Below, in pieces: positions 10,382 through 19,230 of a DNA stretch of 64,000 bases. Position numbers and translations under genes: made by a program. Each line of letters opens with the position of its first letter. The first letter of the stretch is position 1. This DNA comes from Ferrimonas sediminicola (GTDB taxonomy: Bacteria; Pseudomonadota; Gammaproteobacteria; Enterobacterales; Shewanellaceae), in assembly GCF_005116715.1 (NCBI RefSeq), contig NZ_SWCI01000016.1, positions 1 to 64,000 on the forward strand, in the 5' to 3' direction. The notes beneath the pieces are model-generated. The model was not told the origin of the DNA. It saw only the letters and a program-made list of their open reading frames with translations, and did no database searches.

Positions 10382-11323
10382 TTGACCCCCCTGAAGATTG
10401 TGTTTGCCGGTACGCCGGATTTTGCCGCGCGTCACCTGGACGCGCTGATCCAGAGCGACCACCAGGTGGTGGCCGTCTACTCTCAGCCCGACCGCCCCGC
10501 TGGCCGGGGCAAGAAGTTGACCGCCAGTCCGGTAAAGACCGTGGCCCTGGATCACGACATCCCCGTATACCAACCCAAGTCCCTGCGCCAGGAGGAGGCC
10601 CAGCGCGAGCTGGCAGACCTGGATTTCGATATCATGGTGGTGGTGGCCTATGGCCTGATCCTGCCCAAGGGGGTGCTGGAAACACCCAGACTCGGCTGCA
10701 TCAATGTCCACGGCAGCCTGCTGCCCCGCTGGCGCGGTGCCGCCCCCATCCAGCGTGCCATCTGGGCCGGGGACGCGGTCACCGGCGTGACCATCATGCA
10801 GATGGATGAGGGTCTGGACACCGGGGACATGCTGCACAAGGTGACCCTGCCCATTGATGCCAGTGACACCTCGGCGGCCCTCTATGACAAGCTGGCGGAG
10901 CTGGGGCCTCAGGGCCTACTGGCAGCCCTGAAGAAGATCGCCGATGGCACCATCGTGGCGGAGAAGCAGGACGACAGCCAGGCCAACTACGCCGACAAGC
11001 TCTCCAAAGAGGAGGCTCGCATCGACTGGAACCAGCCGGCCGACTTTATCGAGCGCTGCGTTCGCGCCTTCAACCCCTGGCCAGTGAGCCACTTCGAGGC
11101 GGGCGACAGTAGCCTCAAGCTGTGGCAGGCCACCGTGGTCGACGGGAGTGGCGCCCAGCCCGGTACCGTTATCCAGGCGGACAAGCAGGGACTGGTGATC
11201 GCCTGTGGCCAGCAGGCGCTCAAGCTGGAGACCATCCAGCTGCCCGGCAAGAAGGCGATGGCCGCCACCGACGTCCTCAACGCCCGCAAGGAGTGGTTTG
11301 CGGTTGGGACCCGCCTGTCATGA
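10382..11323 (+). CDS. fmt: Methionyl-tRNA formyltransferase
   Basis: Fmt formylates Met-tRNAfMet with 10-formyl-tetrahydrofolate, so the neighbouring deformylase acts on its product. The 313-aa protein has [12 protein letters not shown] at the N-terminus and the formyl-transfer core [21 protein letters not shown], then a C-terminal tRNA-binding domain. Translation appears to start at a TTG (10382): AGGAG lies six bases upstream and the following [13 protein letters not shown] aligns with the family N-terminus, while no ATG or GTG is suitably placed. Its stop overlaps the rsmB start (ATGA). Confidence 0.97.
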   Translation: MTPLKIVFAGTPDFAARHLDALIQSDHQVVAVYSQPDRPAGRGKKLTASPVKTVALDHDIPVYQPKSLRQEEAQRELADLDFDIMVVVAYGLILPKGVLETPRLGCINVHGSLLPRWRGAAPIQRAIWAGDAVTGVTIMQMDEGLDTGDMLHKVTLPIDASDTSAALYDKLAELGPQGLLAALKKIADGTIVAEKQDDSQANYADKLSKEEARIDWNQPADFIERCVRAFNPWPVSHFEAGDSSLKLWQATVVDGSGAQPGTVIQADKQGLVIACGQQALKLETIQLPGKKAMAATDVLNARKEWFAVGTRLS

Positions 11324-12624
11324 GTACACGCAACACCCGCGCCCAGGCCGCCTGGGTGATCGAGCAGGTGATCGACAAGGGCCAGTCCCTGGGCGCCTGC
11401 CTGCCCCAAGCCCAGCAACAGCTCGCCAATCCCAAGGACAAGGGGCTGCTGGCGGAGATCTGTTACGGTGTGATGCGCCAGCTGCCAGTGCTGGACTCCC
11501 AGGTGCTGGCTTGCCTGGACACCCCTCTGAAGGGGAAAAAGCGCATTATCCACTGCCTGCTGCTGGCAGGACTCTATCAGTTGAAGCACATGAGGGTGAA
11601 GCAGCACGCCGCAGTGACGGAAACCGTGGAAGCCACCCGTCAGCTCAAGGCCGGGGGACTGTCCGGGCTGGTCAACGGCGTGATGCGCCGCTTCTGCCGC
11701 GAGTTGGAGCAACTGCAACAACAACGCTTCGACGACGACAGCCGAACCCATCTGCACTCCCGCTGGTTTATCGAGCGGGTACGCCAGGCCTACCCCAGAT
11801 GGTGGCCACAGATCCTGGACGCCAACAACCAGCACCCGCCCCTGTGGCTGCGCAACAACGCCAGCCACCAGAGCCGGGCCGCCTACCTGGCGACCCTGAA
11901 GGAGGCGGGAATCGACGCCCAGCCGGGCCAGAGTGCCAATGCCCTGCGCCTGCCCCAGGCGATGGATGTCACCCGGCTACCCGGCTTCGACTCCGGTAAT
12001 GTCTCGGTGCAGGATCTCTCCGCCCAGTGGTCCGCCTACCTGCTGGATCCCCGCCCTGGTGAGCGGGTGCTGGACGCCTGCGCCGCGCCCGGCGGCAAGA
12101 CCTGTCACCTGATGGAGTTCCAACCACAGCTGCAGGAGGTGGTCGCCCTGGATATCGACCAGAGTCGCCTCGACCGGGTACAACAGAACCTGGATCGCCT
12201 CAACCTCTCCGCCACCTTGGTGGCCGGAGATGCCGCCGATCCGGACAGCTGGTGGGATGGTCGCCCGTTCGACCGCATCCTGCTGGACGCCCCCTGCTCC
12301 GCCACCGGCGTGATTCGGCGCAATCCGGACAGCAAATGGCTGCGCCGGGAAAGCGACATCGCCGCACTGGCCGAGCTGCAGCAGCGTATCCTCCACGCCT
12401 GCTGGAAGATGCTCAAACCCGGCGGCACCCTGGTGTACGCCACCTGCTCGATTCTTCCTGAAGAAAATGTGAACCAGATCAAGACATTTCTTCAACAGGT
12501 GCCGGATGCTATGCTGCTTAGCATCAATCCGGATGATACCAGTGACCAACCTGGCTGGCAGTTGCTCCCCCGTCCCGATGAGGGCGACGGCTTCTACTAC
12601 GCCAGAATGACTAAACAGCGCTGA
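11320..12624 (+). CDS. rsmB: 16S rRNA (cytosine967-C5)-methyltransferase
   Basis: RsmB methylates C967 of 16S rRNA. The 434-aa protein has an N-terminal NusB-like RNA-binding domain (about 1-140) and a C-terminal SAM-dependent domain with [16 protein letters not shown], the catalytic cysteine motif [15 protein letters not shown] and the second cysteine in [14 protein letters not shown]. The ATG at 11320 overlaps the fmt stop and fits the E. coli length (429 aa). An upstream in-frame extension inside fmt was discarded. Confidence 0.97.
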   Translation: MSTRNTRAQAAWVIEQVIDKGQSLGACLPQAQQQLANPKDKGLLAEICYGVMRQLPVLDSQVLACLDTPLKGKKRIIHCLLLAGLYQLKHMRVKQHAAVTETVEATRQLKAGGLSGLVNGVMRRFCRELEQLQQQRFDDDSRTHLHSRWFIERVRQAYPRWWPQILDANNQHPPLWLRNNASHQSRAAYLATLKEAGIDAQPGQSANALRLPQAMDVTRLPGFDSGNVSVQDLSAQWSAYLLDPRPGERVLDACAAPGGKTCHLMEFQPQLQEVVALDIDQSRLDRVQQNLDRLNLSATLVAGDAADPDSWWDGRPFDRILLDAPCSATGVIRRNPDSKWLRRESDIAALAELQQRILHACWKMLKPGGTLVYATCSILPEENVNQIKTFLQQVPDAMLLSINPDDTSDQPGWQLLPRPDEGDGFYYARMTKQR

Positions 12625-12632
12625 ACTAGCAG

Positions 12633-14033
12633 ATGAAGATCATCATTCTCGGAGCCGGCCAGGTGGGCGGCACGCTGGCCGAAAACCTGGTTGGCGAAAA
12701 CAATGACATCACCATAGTGGACAACGATCAGGTCACCCTGCGCTCCCTGCAGGACAAGTACGACCTGAGGGTGGTGAATGGCCATGCGGCCCACCCCGGG
12801 GTGCTGCACGAAGCGGGCGCAGAGGACGCCGACATGCTGATTGCGGTAACCAACTCCGATGAGACCAACATGGTGGCCTGTCATCTGGCCTACACCCTGT
12901 ATGGCACCCCCACCAAGATCGCCCGGATCCGCTCCGAACAGTTTATGGCACGCCAGGAGGCCCTGTTTCAACGCAGCGGCCAGGGCAACGATTGCCGTGG
13001 GCGCTTCTTTATCGATGAGCTGATCGCACCGGAGCAACTGGTCACCCACTATATCCGGCGGCTGATCGAGTACCCCGGCGCCCTGCAGGTGGTGGAGTTT
13101 GCCGATGGCCGGGTCAGCCTGGTAGCGGTCAAGGCCTACTACGGCGGTCCCCTGGTGGGCAACGCCCTGTCTGCCCTGCGCGAGCATATGCCCAACATCG
13201 ATACCCGGGTCGCGGCGATCTTCCGCCAGGGACGCCCCATCCTGCCGCGGGGTACCACGGTGATCGAGGCGGATGACGAGGTGTTCTTCGTTGCCGACTC
13301 CAAGCACATCCGAGCGGTAATGAGCGAGATGCAGGAGCTGGAGTCCAGCTACCGCCACATCATGATCGCCGGCGGCGGCAACATCGGGTTCGGCCTGGCC
13401 AAGGCCCTGGAGTCCTATCACGAGGTTAAGCTGATCGAACGCAACGCCGAACGGGCCTCCTCCCTCTCGGAGTGGCTGGACTCCACCACGGTGTTTCATG
13501 GCGATGCCTCGGATCAAGAGCTGCTCCATGAAGAGCAGATCAACCAGACCGACGTGTTCATTGCCGTCACCAACGACGATGAGGCCAACATCATGTCCGC
13601 CCTGCTGGCTAAACGCCTGGGGGCCAAGAAGGTGATGGTGCTGATCCAGCGCGAGGCCTACGTGGACCTGGTGAAAGACGCCAACATCGACATCGCCATC
13701 TCCCCCCAACAGGCCACCATCAGCTCGCTGCTGACCCACGTGCGCCAGGGAGACATCACCAACGTCTACTCACTGCGGGGCGGCGCCACCGAAGCGATCG
13801 AGGCGGTGGCCCACGGCGACGAGAACACCTCCAAGGTGGTGGGCAAGCAGATTCAGGACATCAAGCTGCCCCCGGGCACCACCATTGGTGCCGTCGTCCG
13901 CAAGGAACAGGTACTGATCGCTCACGACCGCACCGTTATCGAGGCGAACGACCATGTGATCATGTTCCTGGTAGATAAGAAATACATCACGGAAGTCGAG
14001 AAACTGTTCCAGCCCAGTGCGCTGTTTATCTAG
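12633..14033 (+). CDS. trkA: Trk potassium uptake regulatory subunit TrkA
   Basis: TrkA is the cytoplasmic NAD(H)/nucleotide-binding ring that gates TrkH-type K+ channels. The 466-aa protein is a duplicated RCK unit: a first Rossmann motif [15 protein letters not shown] (4-18) and a second [15 protein letters not shown] around residue 248, each followed by a TrkA-C domain. It starts 8 bp after rsmB, the same rsmB-trkA order as E. coli, but here trkH follows directly, which E. coli lacks. It is the only trkA in the window for two trkH genes. Confidence 0.96.
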   Translation: MKIIILGAGQVGGTLAENLVGENNDITIVDNDQVTLRSLQDKYDLRVVNGHAAHPGVLHEAGAEDADMLIAVTNSDETNMVACHLAYTLYGTPTKIARIRSEQFMARQEALFQRSGQGNDCRGRFFIDELIAPEQLVTHYIRRLIEYPGALQVVEFADGRVSLVAVKAYYGGPLVGNALSALREHMPNIDTRVAAIFRQGRPILPRGTTVIEADDEVFFVADSKHIRAVMSEMQELESSYRHIMIAGGGNIGFGLAKALESYHEVKLIERNAERASSLSEWLDSTTVFHGDASDQELLHEEQINQTDVFIAVTNDDEANIMSALLAKRLGAKKVMVLIQREAYVDLVKDANIDIAISPQQATISSLLTHVRQGDITNVYSLRGGATEAIEAVAHGDENTSKVVGKQIQDIKLPPGTTIGAVVRKEQVLIAHDRTVIEANDHVIMFLVDKKYITEVEKLFQPSALFI

Positions 14034-14042
14034 ACTTTAATC

Positions 14043-15485
14043 ATGATCAATATCAGGCCACTCTCCTTCCTGTTGGGGCTCTTTCTGGCTGTGGTCGCCG
14101 GATTGATGCTGATTCCAGCAGGGGTGTCTCTCTATCATGGCGAAGGACTGGCCGAGGATTTCTTCAAATCCGCTTCCCTCACCGCCATCGCCGCCCTGAT
14201 GGCGGTGAGCAGCGGCTACCGTAGCCAGCTCACCCTGAGCACCCGGGATCTCTACCTGTTCACCACGCTGACCTGGATCATCGTGTCGATGTTCGCAGCC
14301 CTGCCCTTCACCTTCTACCACGGCATCAGCTACACCGATGCCTTCTTCGAGACCATGTCAGGCATCACCACCACAGGCTCCACTGTGCTGTCGGGGCTGA
14401 ATGACACCGCCTGGTCGATCCTGATCTGGCGCTCCCTGCTGCAGTGGCTGGGCGGCATCGGCTTCATCGTCATGGGGGTGGCCATCTTCCCCATGCTCAA
14501 CGTCGGCGGCATGCGGCTGTTCCGCACCGAATCCTCGGACTGGTCGGATAAATGGATGCCTCGCACCCAGTTGATTGGCCGGGGCCTGGTCAAGGTCTAC
14601 CTGCTGCTGACCGCCCTGTGCTGTCTAGGCTACCTGCTGGCGGGGATGACCCCGTTCGAAGCGATCAATCACGCCATGACCACTCTGTCCACCGGGGGCT
14701 ACTCCACCACCGACAGCTCCATGACCCACTTCAGCACCCTGGCCCACTGGAATGGCACCCTGTTCATGTTCCTCGGGGGAATGCCAATGCTGATCTACCT
14801 GCAGATGGTGCACATGCGCTCGCTGAGCGTCTGGAACGATCAGCAGGTGAAGGGATACCTGAGCTTCGTAGTGGCGGCCTCCCTGGCTCTGGCCTGGTGG
14901 CTAAGCAATGCCAAGCAGCTCCCCTTCTTCGACGCCCTGACCCTGGCCAGCTTCAACCTGGTGTCGGTGGTGACCACCACAGGGTTCGCCTCCACCGACT
15001 ACAGCGCCTGGGGGCCTGCCGCCGGGGTGATCTTCTTCTTCCTGATGTTCGTGGGTGCCTGTTCCGGCTCGACCTCGGGGGCAATCAAAATCTTCCGCTT
15101 CCAACTGGCAGGTGCCATCCTGCATAAGGCGCTGAAGCAGCAGATTCACCCCTCGGCCCTTTTCCCGCAGCGCTACAACAGACGCACCATCAACGAGGAT
15201 ATCGTCCGCTCCCTGGTGAGCTTCTCCATCCTGTTTATTGCCACCATCATCGTCCTGGCGCTGTTCCTGGTGCTGACGGGAGTAGACCCGGTGTCCAGCC
15301 TGACCGGCGCCATTACCGCGGTCACCAATGTCGGGCCCGGATTGGGCGAGGTGATCGGCCCGGCTGGCAACTTCGCCAGCCTGCCGGATTCGGCCAAGTG
15401 GGCACTCAGCCTGGGGATGTTGCTGGGAAGGCTGGAGATCATCACGGTTGCCGTGCTGTTCCTGCCCTCCTTCTGGCGCTATTAG
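14043..15485 (+). CDS. trkH: TrkH-family potassium transporter, copy 1
   Basis: The 480-aa membrane protein is the K+-translocating Trk subunit. Four pore-loop filter segments are visible: SGITTTGSTVLSG, TTLSTGGYSTTDSS, VVTTTGFASTDYS and TNVGPGLGEV, each with the essential glycine, between predicted transmembrane pairs. It starts 9 bp after trkA and is surely co-transcribed with it. It differs clearly from the second TrkH at 17134-18591 in its third filter (TTTGF against TTAGF), so the two are divergent paralogues, perhaps of different affinity. Confidence 0.94.
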   Translation: MINIRPLSFLLGLFLAVVAGLMLIPAGVSLYHGEGLAEDFFKSASLTAIAALMAVSSGYRSQLTLSTRDLYLFTTLTWIIVSMFAALPFTFYHGISYTDAFFETMSGITTTGSTVLSGLNDTAWSILIWRSLLQWLGGIGFIVMGVAIFPMLNVGGMRLFRTESSDWSDKWMPRTQLIGRGLVKVYLLLTALCCLGYLLAGMTPFEAINHAMTTLSTGGYSTTDSSMTHFSTLAHWNGTLFMFLGGMPMLIYLQMVHMRSLSVWNDQQVKGYLSFVVAASLALAWWLSNAKQLPFFDALTLASFNLVSVVTTTGFASTDYSAWGPAAGVIFFFLMFVGACSGSTSGAIKIFRFQLAGAILHKALKQQIHPSALFPQRYNRRTINEDIVRSLVSFSILFIATIIVLALFLVLTGVDPVSSLTGAITAVTNVGPGLGEVIGPAGNFASLPDSAKWALSLGMLLGRLEIITVAVLFLPSFWRY

Positions 15486-15504
15486 GGCTGGCGCGCTGCC
15501 GCCA

Positions 15505-16047
15505 TCACCTCTGCGCCAGGGTGATTAAGTGGCGGCCGTAGGCCTTCACATCCTCCCAGTCGGTGTAGTCGATCACCGAATGCTTATCGGTGGGACCGTT
15601 GGTCATCTTCATGATCATCTGAATCATCAGGGTGTCCAGCATGCCCCAAGAGGGGTAATCCACCTTGCCGGCAATCACCTTGAGGTCATCCGGTTGCCAC
15701 GGTGACAGTTCCAGGAACTTCTGCATGTAGCGGTTCCCCTCCACCGTGGCTTTCTCCGGCGTGCGGGCCACCACGGAGAGGTTGAAGAAACTGTTAGGCT
15801 TCGACTGGATCTGATCCCTGTGATCGGCCACGAACTGCATGAAGTTCTTATCGTAATTGCCATAGAGGACTGGCGCCCCCAAAACCACGGCATCATAGCC
15901 GTCCCAACCCACGGGTTCGTGGGTCGCTTCGACAATATCCATCATGTCACACTGGTGACCCGCCTCGCGGATGGTCTCCATCAGCACCCGGGCCACCCGA
16001 GCTGTGTGGCCTCCCCGGCTCATATACAGAATTAATAATCGCTTCAC
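15505..16047 (-). CDS. HemG-like flavodoxin-domain protein (hemG paralogue)
   Basis: The 180-aa protein is a flavodoxin fold with an FMN loop near the N-terminus (LYMSRGGHTARVAR, 7-20). It shares the long HemG-specific insertion (VARTPEKATVEGNRYMQKFL, then the WQPDDLKVIAGKVDYPSWG region and MTNGPTDKHSVIDYTDWEDV). It is clearly related to the gene at 16600-17124, but that copy is closer to E. coli HemG (ASIRYGHY and VNLVARKPEK intact), so this one may have another flavoprotein role. It lies tail-to-tail with trkH copy 1, 19 bp from its stop, and heads away from the ArsR-type regulator. Confidence 0.82.
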   Translation of the reverse strand: MKRLLILYMSRGGHTARVARVLMETIREAGHQCDMMDIVEATHEPVGWDGYDAVVLGAPVLYGNYDKNFMQFVADHRDQIQSKPNSFFNLSVVARTPEKATVEGNRYMQKFLELSPWQPDDLKVIAGKVDYPSWGMLDTLMIQMIMKMTNGPTDKHSVIDYTDWEDVKAYGRHLITLAQR

Positions 16048-16200
16048 TTCGCCTCCGCCTTAATGCGCAAATATCGACTCATGGATGATATAGGTCCGCC
16101 CACCTTCTCATCTATGGAGAAAGATCACACTTTTTTAAGGAGATTTTGTAAGAATGGGTCGATTCGGGATCTGGCGCTGCTTAACAAAACGCCGAGTTCG

Positions 16201-16214
16201 GATTAATATTAGTC
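16201..16214. promoter_or_regulatory. Candidate operator of the SqrR/BigR-like repressor
   Basis: An AT-rich dyad with core TAATATTA (16204-16211), flanked by GA and TC, pairs at 12 of 14 positions and lies 22 bp before the regulator start. ArsR-family repressors usually autoregulate through such AT-rich palindromes. It lies in the shared upstream region of the regulator and the divergent HemG-like gene, so both could be controlled. Confidence 0.4.
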
Positions 16215-16236
16215 TCTGCTAAAGCTGAGGTAGATT

Positions 16237-16551
16237 ATGGCACTGACAATTGATTTGGAGAACATGACAACCAACGCTCAGGAAGCGTCGAAGTTGTTGA
16301 AGACCATTGCCAACCCACACCGTCTGATGCTGCTGTGCCTGATCGGCAAACAGGAACTGACCGTGGGCGAGTTGAACGAGCAGGTGCCCCTGAGCCAGTC
16401 TGCCCTCTCTCAACACCTGGCGGTGCTGCGTAACGAGGGCCTGGTTAAGACCCGCAAAGAGGCACAACTGGTGTGGTACAGCTTGGACAGCCGCGAGGTT
16501 GAGGCGATCATCAACCTGCTGTACGACCTCTACTGCGGCGCCGACAAGTAA
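16237..16551 (+). CDS. ArsR-family repressor of the SqrR/BigR/YgaV type
   Basis: This is a 104-aa winged-helix protein with recognition helix region SQSALSQHLAVLRNEGLV (53-70). The two cysteines C34 (RLMLLCLIG) and C100 (YDLYCG) are 66 residues apart, the same spacing as the redox pair of SqrR (C41/C107) and BigR (C42/C108), which sense sulfane sulfur by forming a polysulfide bridge. No metal-binding motif of SmtB or ArsR type is seen. The start has GAGGT just upstream. It is divergent from the HemG-like gene and convergent with hemG. A redox or sulfide-responsive role is inference from family and cysteine spacing. Confidence 0.85.
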   Translation: MALTIDLENMTTNAQEASKLLKTIANPHRLMLLCLIGKQELTVGELNEQVPLSQSALSQHLAVLRNEGLVKTRKEAQLVWYSLDSREVEAIINLLYDLYCGADK

Positions 16552-16594
16552 TCCCTCCCGTAACCGGCCATCCGGTTACCGGGGTGGATTACTT
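16546..16594. terminator. Long hairpin between convergent regulator and hemG
   Basis: Inner arms GTAACCGG (16560-16567) and CCGGTTAC (16572-16579) are nested inside outer arms AAGTAATCC (16546-16554) and GGATTACTT (16586-16594). The regulator's stop codon lies within the outer arm. There is no T tract on either side, so it is not a textbook intrinsic terminator, but it could stabilise or end both transcripts. Confidence 0.4.
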
Positions 16595-16599
16595 CCCCT

Positions 16600-17124
16600 C
16601 TATTCGCCGGCAAGCCTGTCGGCAAACGCCTCCACCCTGCCCCAGTCGGTAAACTCCCTCACCGTAGACGGATCCGTGGGCCCCTTGGTGATCCACATGA
16701 TGAAGCGGATGATGTGACGGTCCCAGAATCCCAGCGCCGGGTAATCCAATGATCCGGCGAAGACATCCAGCAGTTGCGGCCGCCAGGGCACCAGCTTGAG
16801 GAACTTGGCCACATAGGGGTTACTGTCGGCACTGCTCTTTTCCGGCTTGCGGGCCACCAGGTTCACCGAGAAGAAGGCGCTGCGCTTGCGCTCGAGCAGC
16901 CCCAGGTTGTCCCTGACGAAAGTGAGCACCGCCGGTCTATAGTGGCCATAGCGAATGCTGGCCCCCACCACCAGGGTGTCGAAACCGGTCATATCCTTCG
17001 GCGGATGATCGATCTCCGCCAGCTGCACCTGGTTTTCCGTTGCCTCCAGCCGGGATTGGATCCGCTGGGCGATCTTTCGAGTTTGGCCATCCACGGTGGA
17101 GTAGAGAATCAGTATCCGCCTCAC
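16600..17124 (-). CDS. hemG: Menaquinone-dependent protoporphyrinogen IX dehydrogenase
   Basis: HemG oxidises protoporphyrinogen IX to protoporphyrin IX, passing electrons to the quinone pool. The 174-aa flavodoxin-like protein keeps the E. coli HemG hallmarks: ILYSTVDGQTRKIA (FMN loop), VVGASIRYGHY, SVNLVARKPEK and a C-terminal FTDWGRVEAFADRLA. It begins 9 bp after trkH copy 2, preserving the trkH-hemG operon of E. coli. It supplies the step after the HemF reaction encoded at 2.6-3.5 kb. Confidence 0.95.
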   Translation of the reverse strand: MRRILILYSTVDGQTRKIAQRIQSRLEATENQVQLAEIDHPPKDMTGFDTLVVGASIRYGHYRPAVLTFVRDNLGLLERKRSAFFSVNLVARKPEKSSADSNPYVAKFLKLVPWRPQLLDVFAGSLDYPALGFWDRHIIRFIMWITKGPTDPSTVREFTDWGRVEAFADRLAGE

Positions 17125-17133
17125 AGCCTCTCC

Positions 17134-18591
17134 TTAGCTCTTCCAGAATGCCGGTGTAAACAGCACCAGCAGGGTGAAAATCTCCAGTCGGCCAAACAGC
17201 ATGGCCAGTACCAGAATCCATTTGGCCACATCACTGATATCCCCGTAATGGGATGCCACCGATCCCAGGCCGGGCCCCAGGTTGTTCAGACAGGCGGCGG
17301 TGGCACTGAAGGCGGTGATGTCATCCAGGCCGGTCGCCATCAGGGCCACCAGGCAGATGGCAAACACCAGGGCATAGGCGGCAAAAAAACCCCAGACCGC
17401 ATCGATCACCCGGTCCGGTACCGCCTTCTCATTGAGGCGGATTGAGAACATCGCCCGGGGGTGCACCAACCGCTTCAGTTCCCGTCCCCCCTGCAGCAGC
17501 AGCAAGACAAACCGCACCACCTTCATGCCACCGCCGGTGGAACCGGCGCAGCCGCCGACAAAACTGGACAGGATCAGCAGCACCGGCAGGAACAGGGGCC
17601 ATTCGGAGAAGCTGTGGGTACCGAAGCCGGCGGTGGTAGAGATGGAGACTGCCTGGAACAAGGCGTAGTCCAGGGTCTCCTCCGGCGATTGGTAGATGCC
17701 GCTGTCCAGCAGCACCATGAAGCAGATCAGGGTCAGGATAAGTTGGAACAGCAGAAACACCCGGACCTCGGCGTCACACCAGTAGTTGCGCAGATTGATG
17801 CCCCGGCGGCTGAAGGCACCGAAGTGCAGGCTGAAGTTGACCCCGGCAATCAGCAGAAACACCACACAGATGGTGTTGATCAACTGGCTGTCGAACGCGC
17901 CCATGGAGTCGTCATAACTGGAGAAGCCGCCGATGGAGACCGTGGAGAAGCTGTGTCCCAGGGCGTCGAAGGCACTCATCCCCGCCAACCAGTAGGCGCC
18001 GGCGCAGAGCAGGGTCAGCGCCAGGTAGATGTACCACAACGCCTTAGCGGTCTCGGCGATACGGGGCGTCATCTTGTTGTCCTTGACCGGCCCCGGCGTT
18101 TCGCAGCGGTAGAGCTGCATGCCACCAATGCCCAGCATCGGCAGTACCGCCACCGCCAGGACGATGATCCCCATCCCCCCCAGCCACTGCAGCAGGTGAC
18201 GATAGAAGAGGATCGCCTTAGGCAGGCCCTCCAGGCCGGTGATCACCGTGGCCCCGGTGGTAGTCAGGGCGGAGAAGGCTTCGAAGAAGGCGTTACTGAT
18301 CGACAGATCCGGCTGCGAAGAGAGCAGGAAGGGGATGGCGGCGATGGAACCCAGTACGGTCCAGAACAGCACCACGATCAGGAACCCCTCCCGGGCCTTC
18401 AGTTCCTCTTTCAGATGGCGATTGGGGTACCAGGCGGCCAGGCCGATCAGCAGGCTGATCACCAGGGCCTGCATAAAGGTGGCGCCCTCTCCGTCCTTGT
18501 AGATCACCGCGACCAGGGCCGGTGGCACCATGGTGAGGCTGAAAAGCATCACCAGCAGGCCGATGATTCGAACTATCGATCGATATTGCAT
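17134..18591 (-). CDS. trkH: Trk potassium uptake protein TrkH, copy 2
   Basis: This 485-aa K+-translocating subunit starts with MQYRSIVRIIGLL, like E. coli TrkH. Filter segments are FSALTTTGATVITGL, FSTVSIGGFSSYDDS, ISTTAGFGTHSF and NNLGPGLGSV. It resembles the E. coli protein more closely than copy 1, and its context (pepQ-yigZ-trkH-hemG) is the E. coli operon order. It presumably works with TrkA from 12.6-14.0 kb, as no trkA lies nearby. Confidence 0.95.
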   Translation of the reverse strand: MQYRSIVRIIGLLVMLFSLTMVPPALVAVIYKDGEGATFMQALVISLLIGLAAWYPNRHLKEELKAREGFLIVVLFWTVLGSIAAIPFLLSSQPDLSISNAFFEAFSALTTTGATVITGLEGLPKAILFYRHLLQWLGGMGIIVLAVAVLPMLGIGGMQLYRCETPGPVKDNKMTPRIAETAKALWYIYLALTLLCAGAYWLAGMSAFDALGHSFSTVSIGGFSSYDDSMGAFDSQLINTICVVFLLIAGVNFSLHFGAFSRRGINLRNYWCDAEVRVFLLFQLILTLICFMVLLDSGIYQSPEETLDYALFQAVSISTTAGFGTHSFSEWPLFLPVLLILSSFVGGCAGSTGGGMKVVRFVLLLLQGGRELKRLVHPRAMFSIRLNEKAVPDRVIDAVWGFFAAYALVFAICLVALMATGLDDITAFSATAACLNNLGPGLGSVASHYGDISDVAKWILVLAMLFGRLEIFTLLVLFTPAFWKS

Positions 18592-18618
18592 CAGTGTGTT
18601 AGCTGTTCTTGTCCGGGT

Positions 18619-19230
18619 TCAGTCCCACTCAACTTGCAACCGGCCCTGACTGCTCTGAGCCAGTTGCAAGGCGAAGCGCTGCCTTCGCTCCTCGGGCAGC
18701 GCCAGGCTATAAGTTACTTGTTGTTCAAATTCTTGGGAAATAATTTTGCCGTCAAAGTGACCCAGCCAGTGTTCCAGGGTGGGCTGATCGGCATAATCCA
18801 CCCGGATCCGTCCCTGCACCATGGTCACAAAGGGGCGGGTAGGCAGGCTCTCCAGGGCCAGCTTAACGCCGCCCGAGTAAGCACGCACTAACCCGCCAAC
18901 CCCAAGTTTGGTGCCTCCGTAGTAGCGGATCACCACCACCGCCAGCTGCCCCACCTCGGCGCCCAGCACCACGTTGAGCATGGGGCGTCCGGCTGAGCCC
19001 GCCGGTTCCCCGTCATCACTGGCGCCAATCTCCCGGGTATCTCCAGGAGGGCCCGCATTGAAGGCCAGGCAATGATGGCTGGCCTCCGGGTGTTGCTGTC
19101 GGGCCAGCTGCTGCAGCTCGCGGGCCTGCTTGCCATCGGTGACATGGGCCACCCAGGTGATAAAACGGCTGCGTTTGATCACCTCCTCCACCTGGTGGAA
19201 GCGGGTAGGCACCTGGAATGAGGCGCTCAT
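18619..19230 (-). CDS. yigZ: IMPACT/YigZ family protein
   Basis: The 203-aa protein has the UPF0029 N-terminal domain with the signature DGEPAGSAGRPMLNVVLG (about 75-92) and the KLGVGGLVRAYS segment, followed by the small ferredoxin-like YigZ C-terminal domain. In eukaryotes IMPACT modulates translation control; the bacterial role is unknown. The start overlaps the pepQ stop (TGATG), so translation is coupled. Confidence 0.95.
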   Translation of the reverse strand: MSASFQVPTRFHQVEEVIKRSRFITWVAHVTDGKQARELQQLARQQHPEASHHCLAFNAGPPGDTREIGASDDGEPAGSAGRPMLNVVLGAEVGQLAVVVIRYYGGTKLGVGGLVRAYSGGVKLALESLPTRPFVTMVQGRIRVDYADQPTLEHWLGHFDGKIISQEFEQQVTYSLALPEERRQRFALQLAQSSQGRLQVEWD

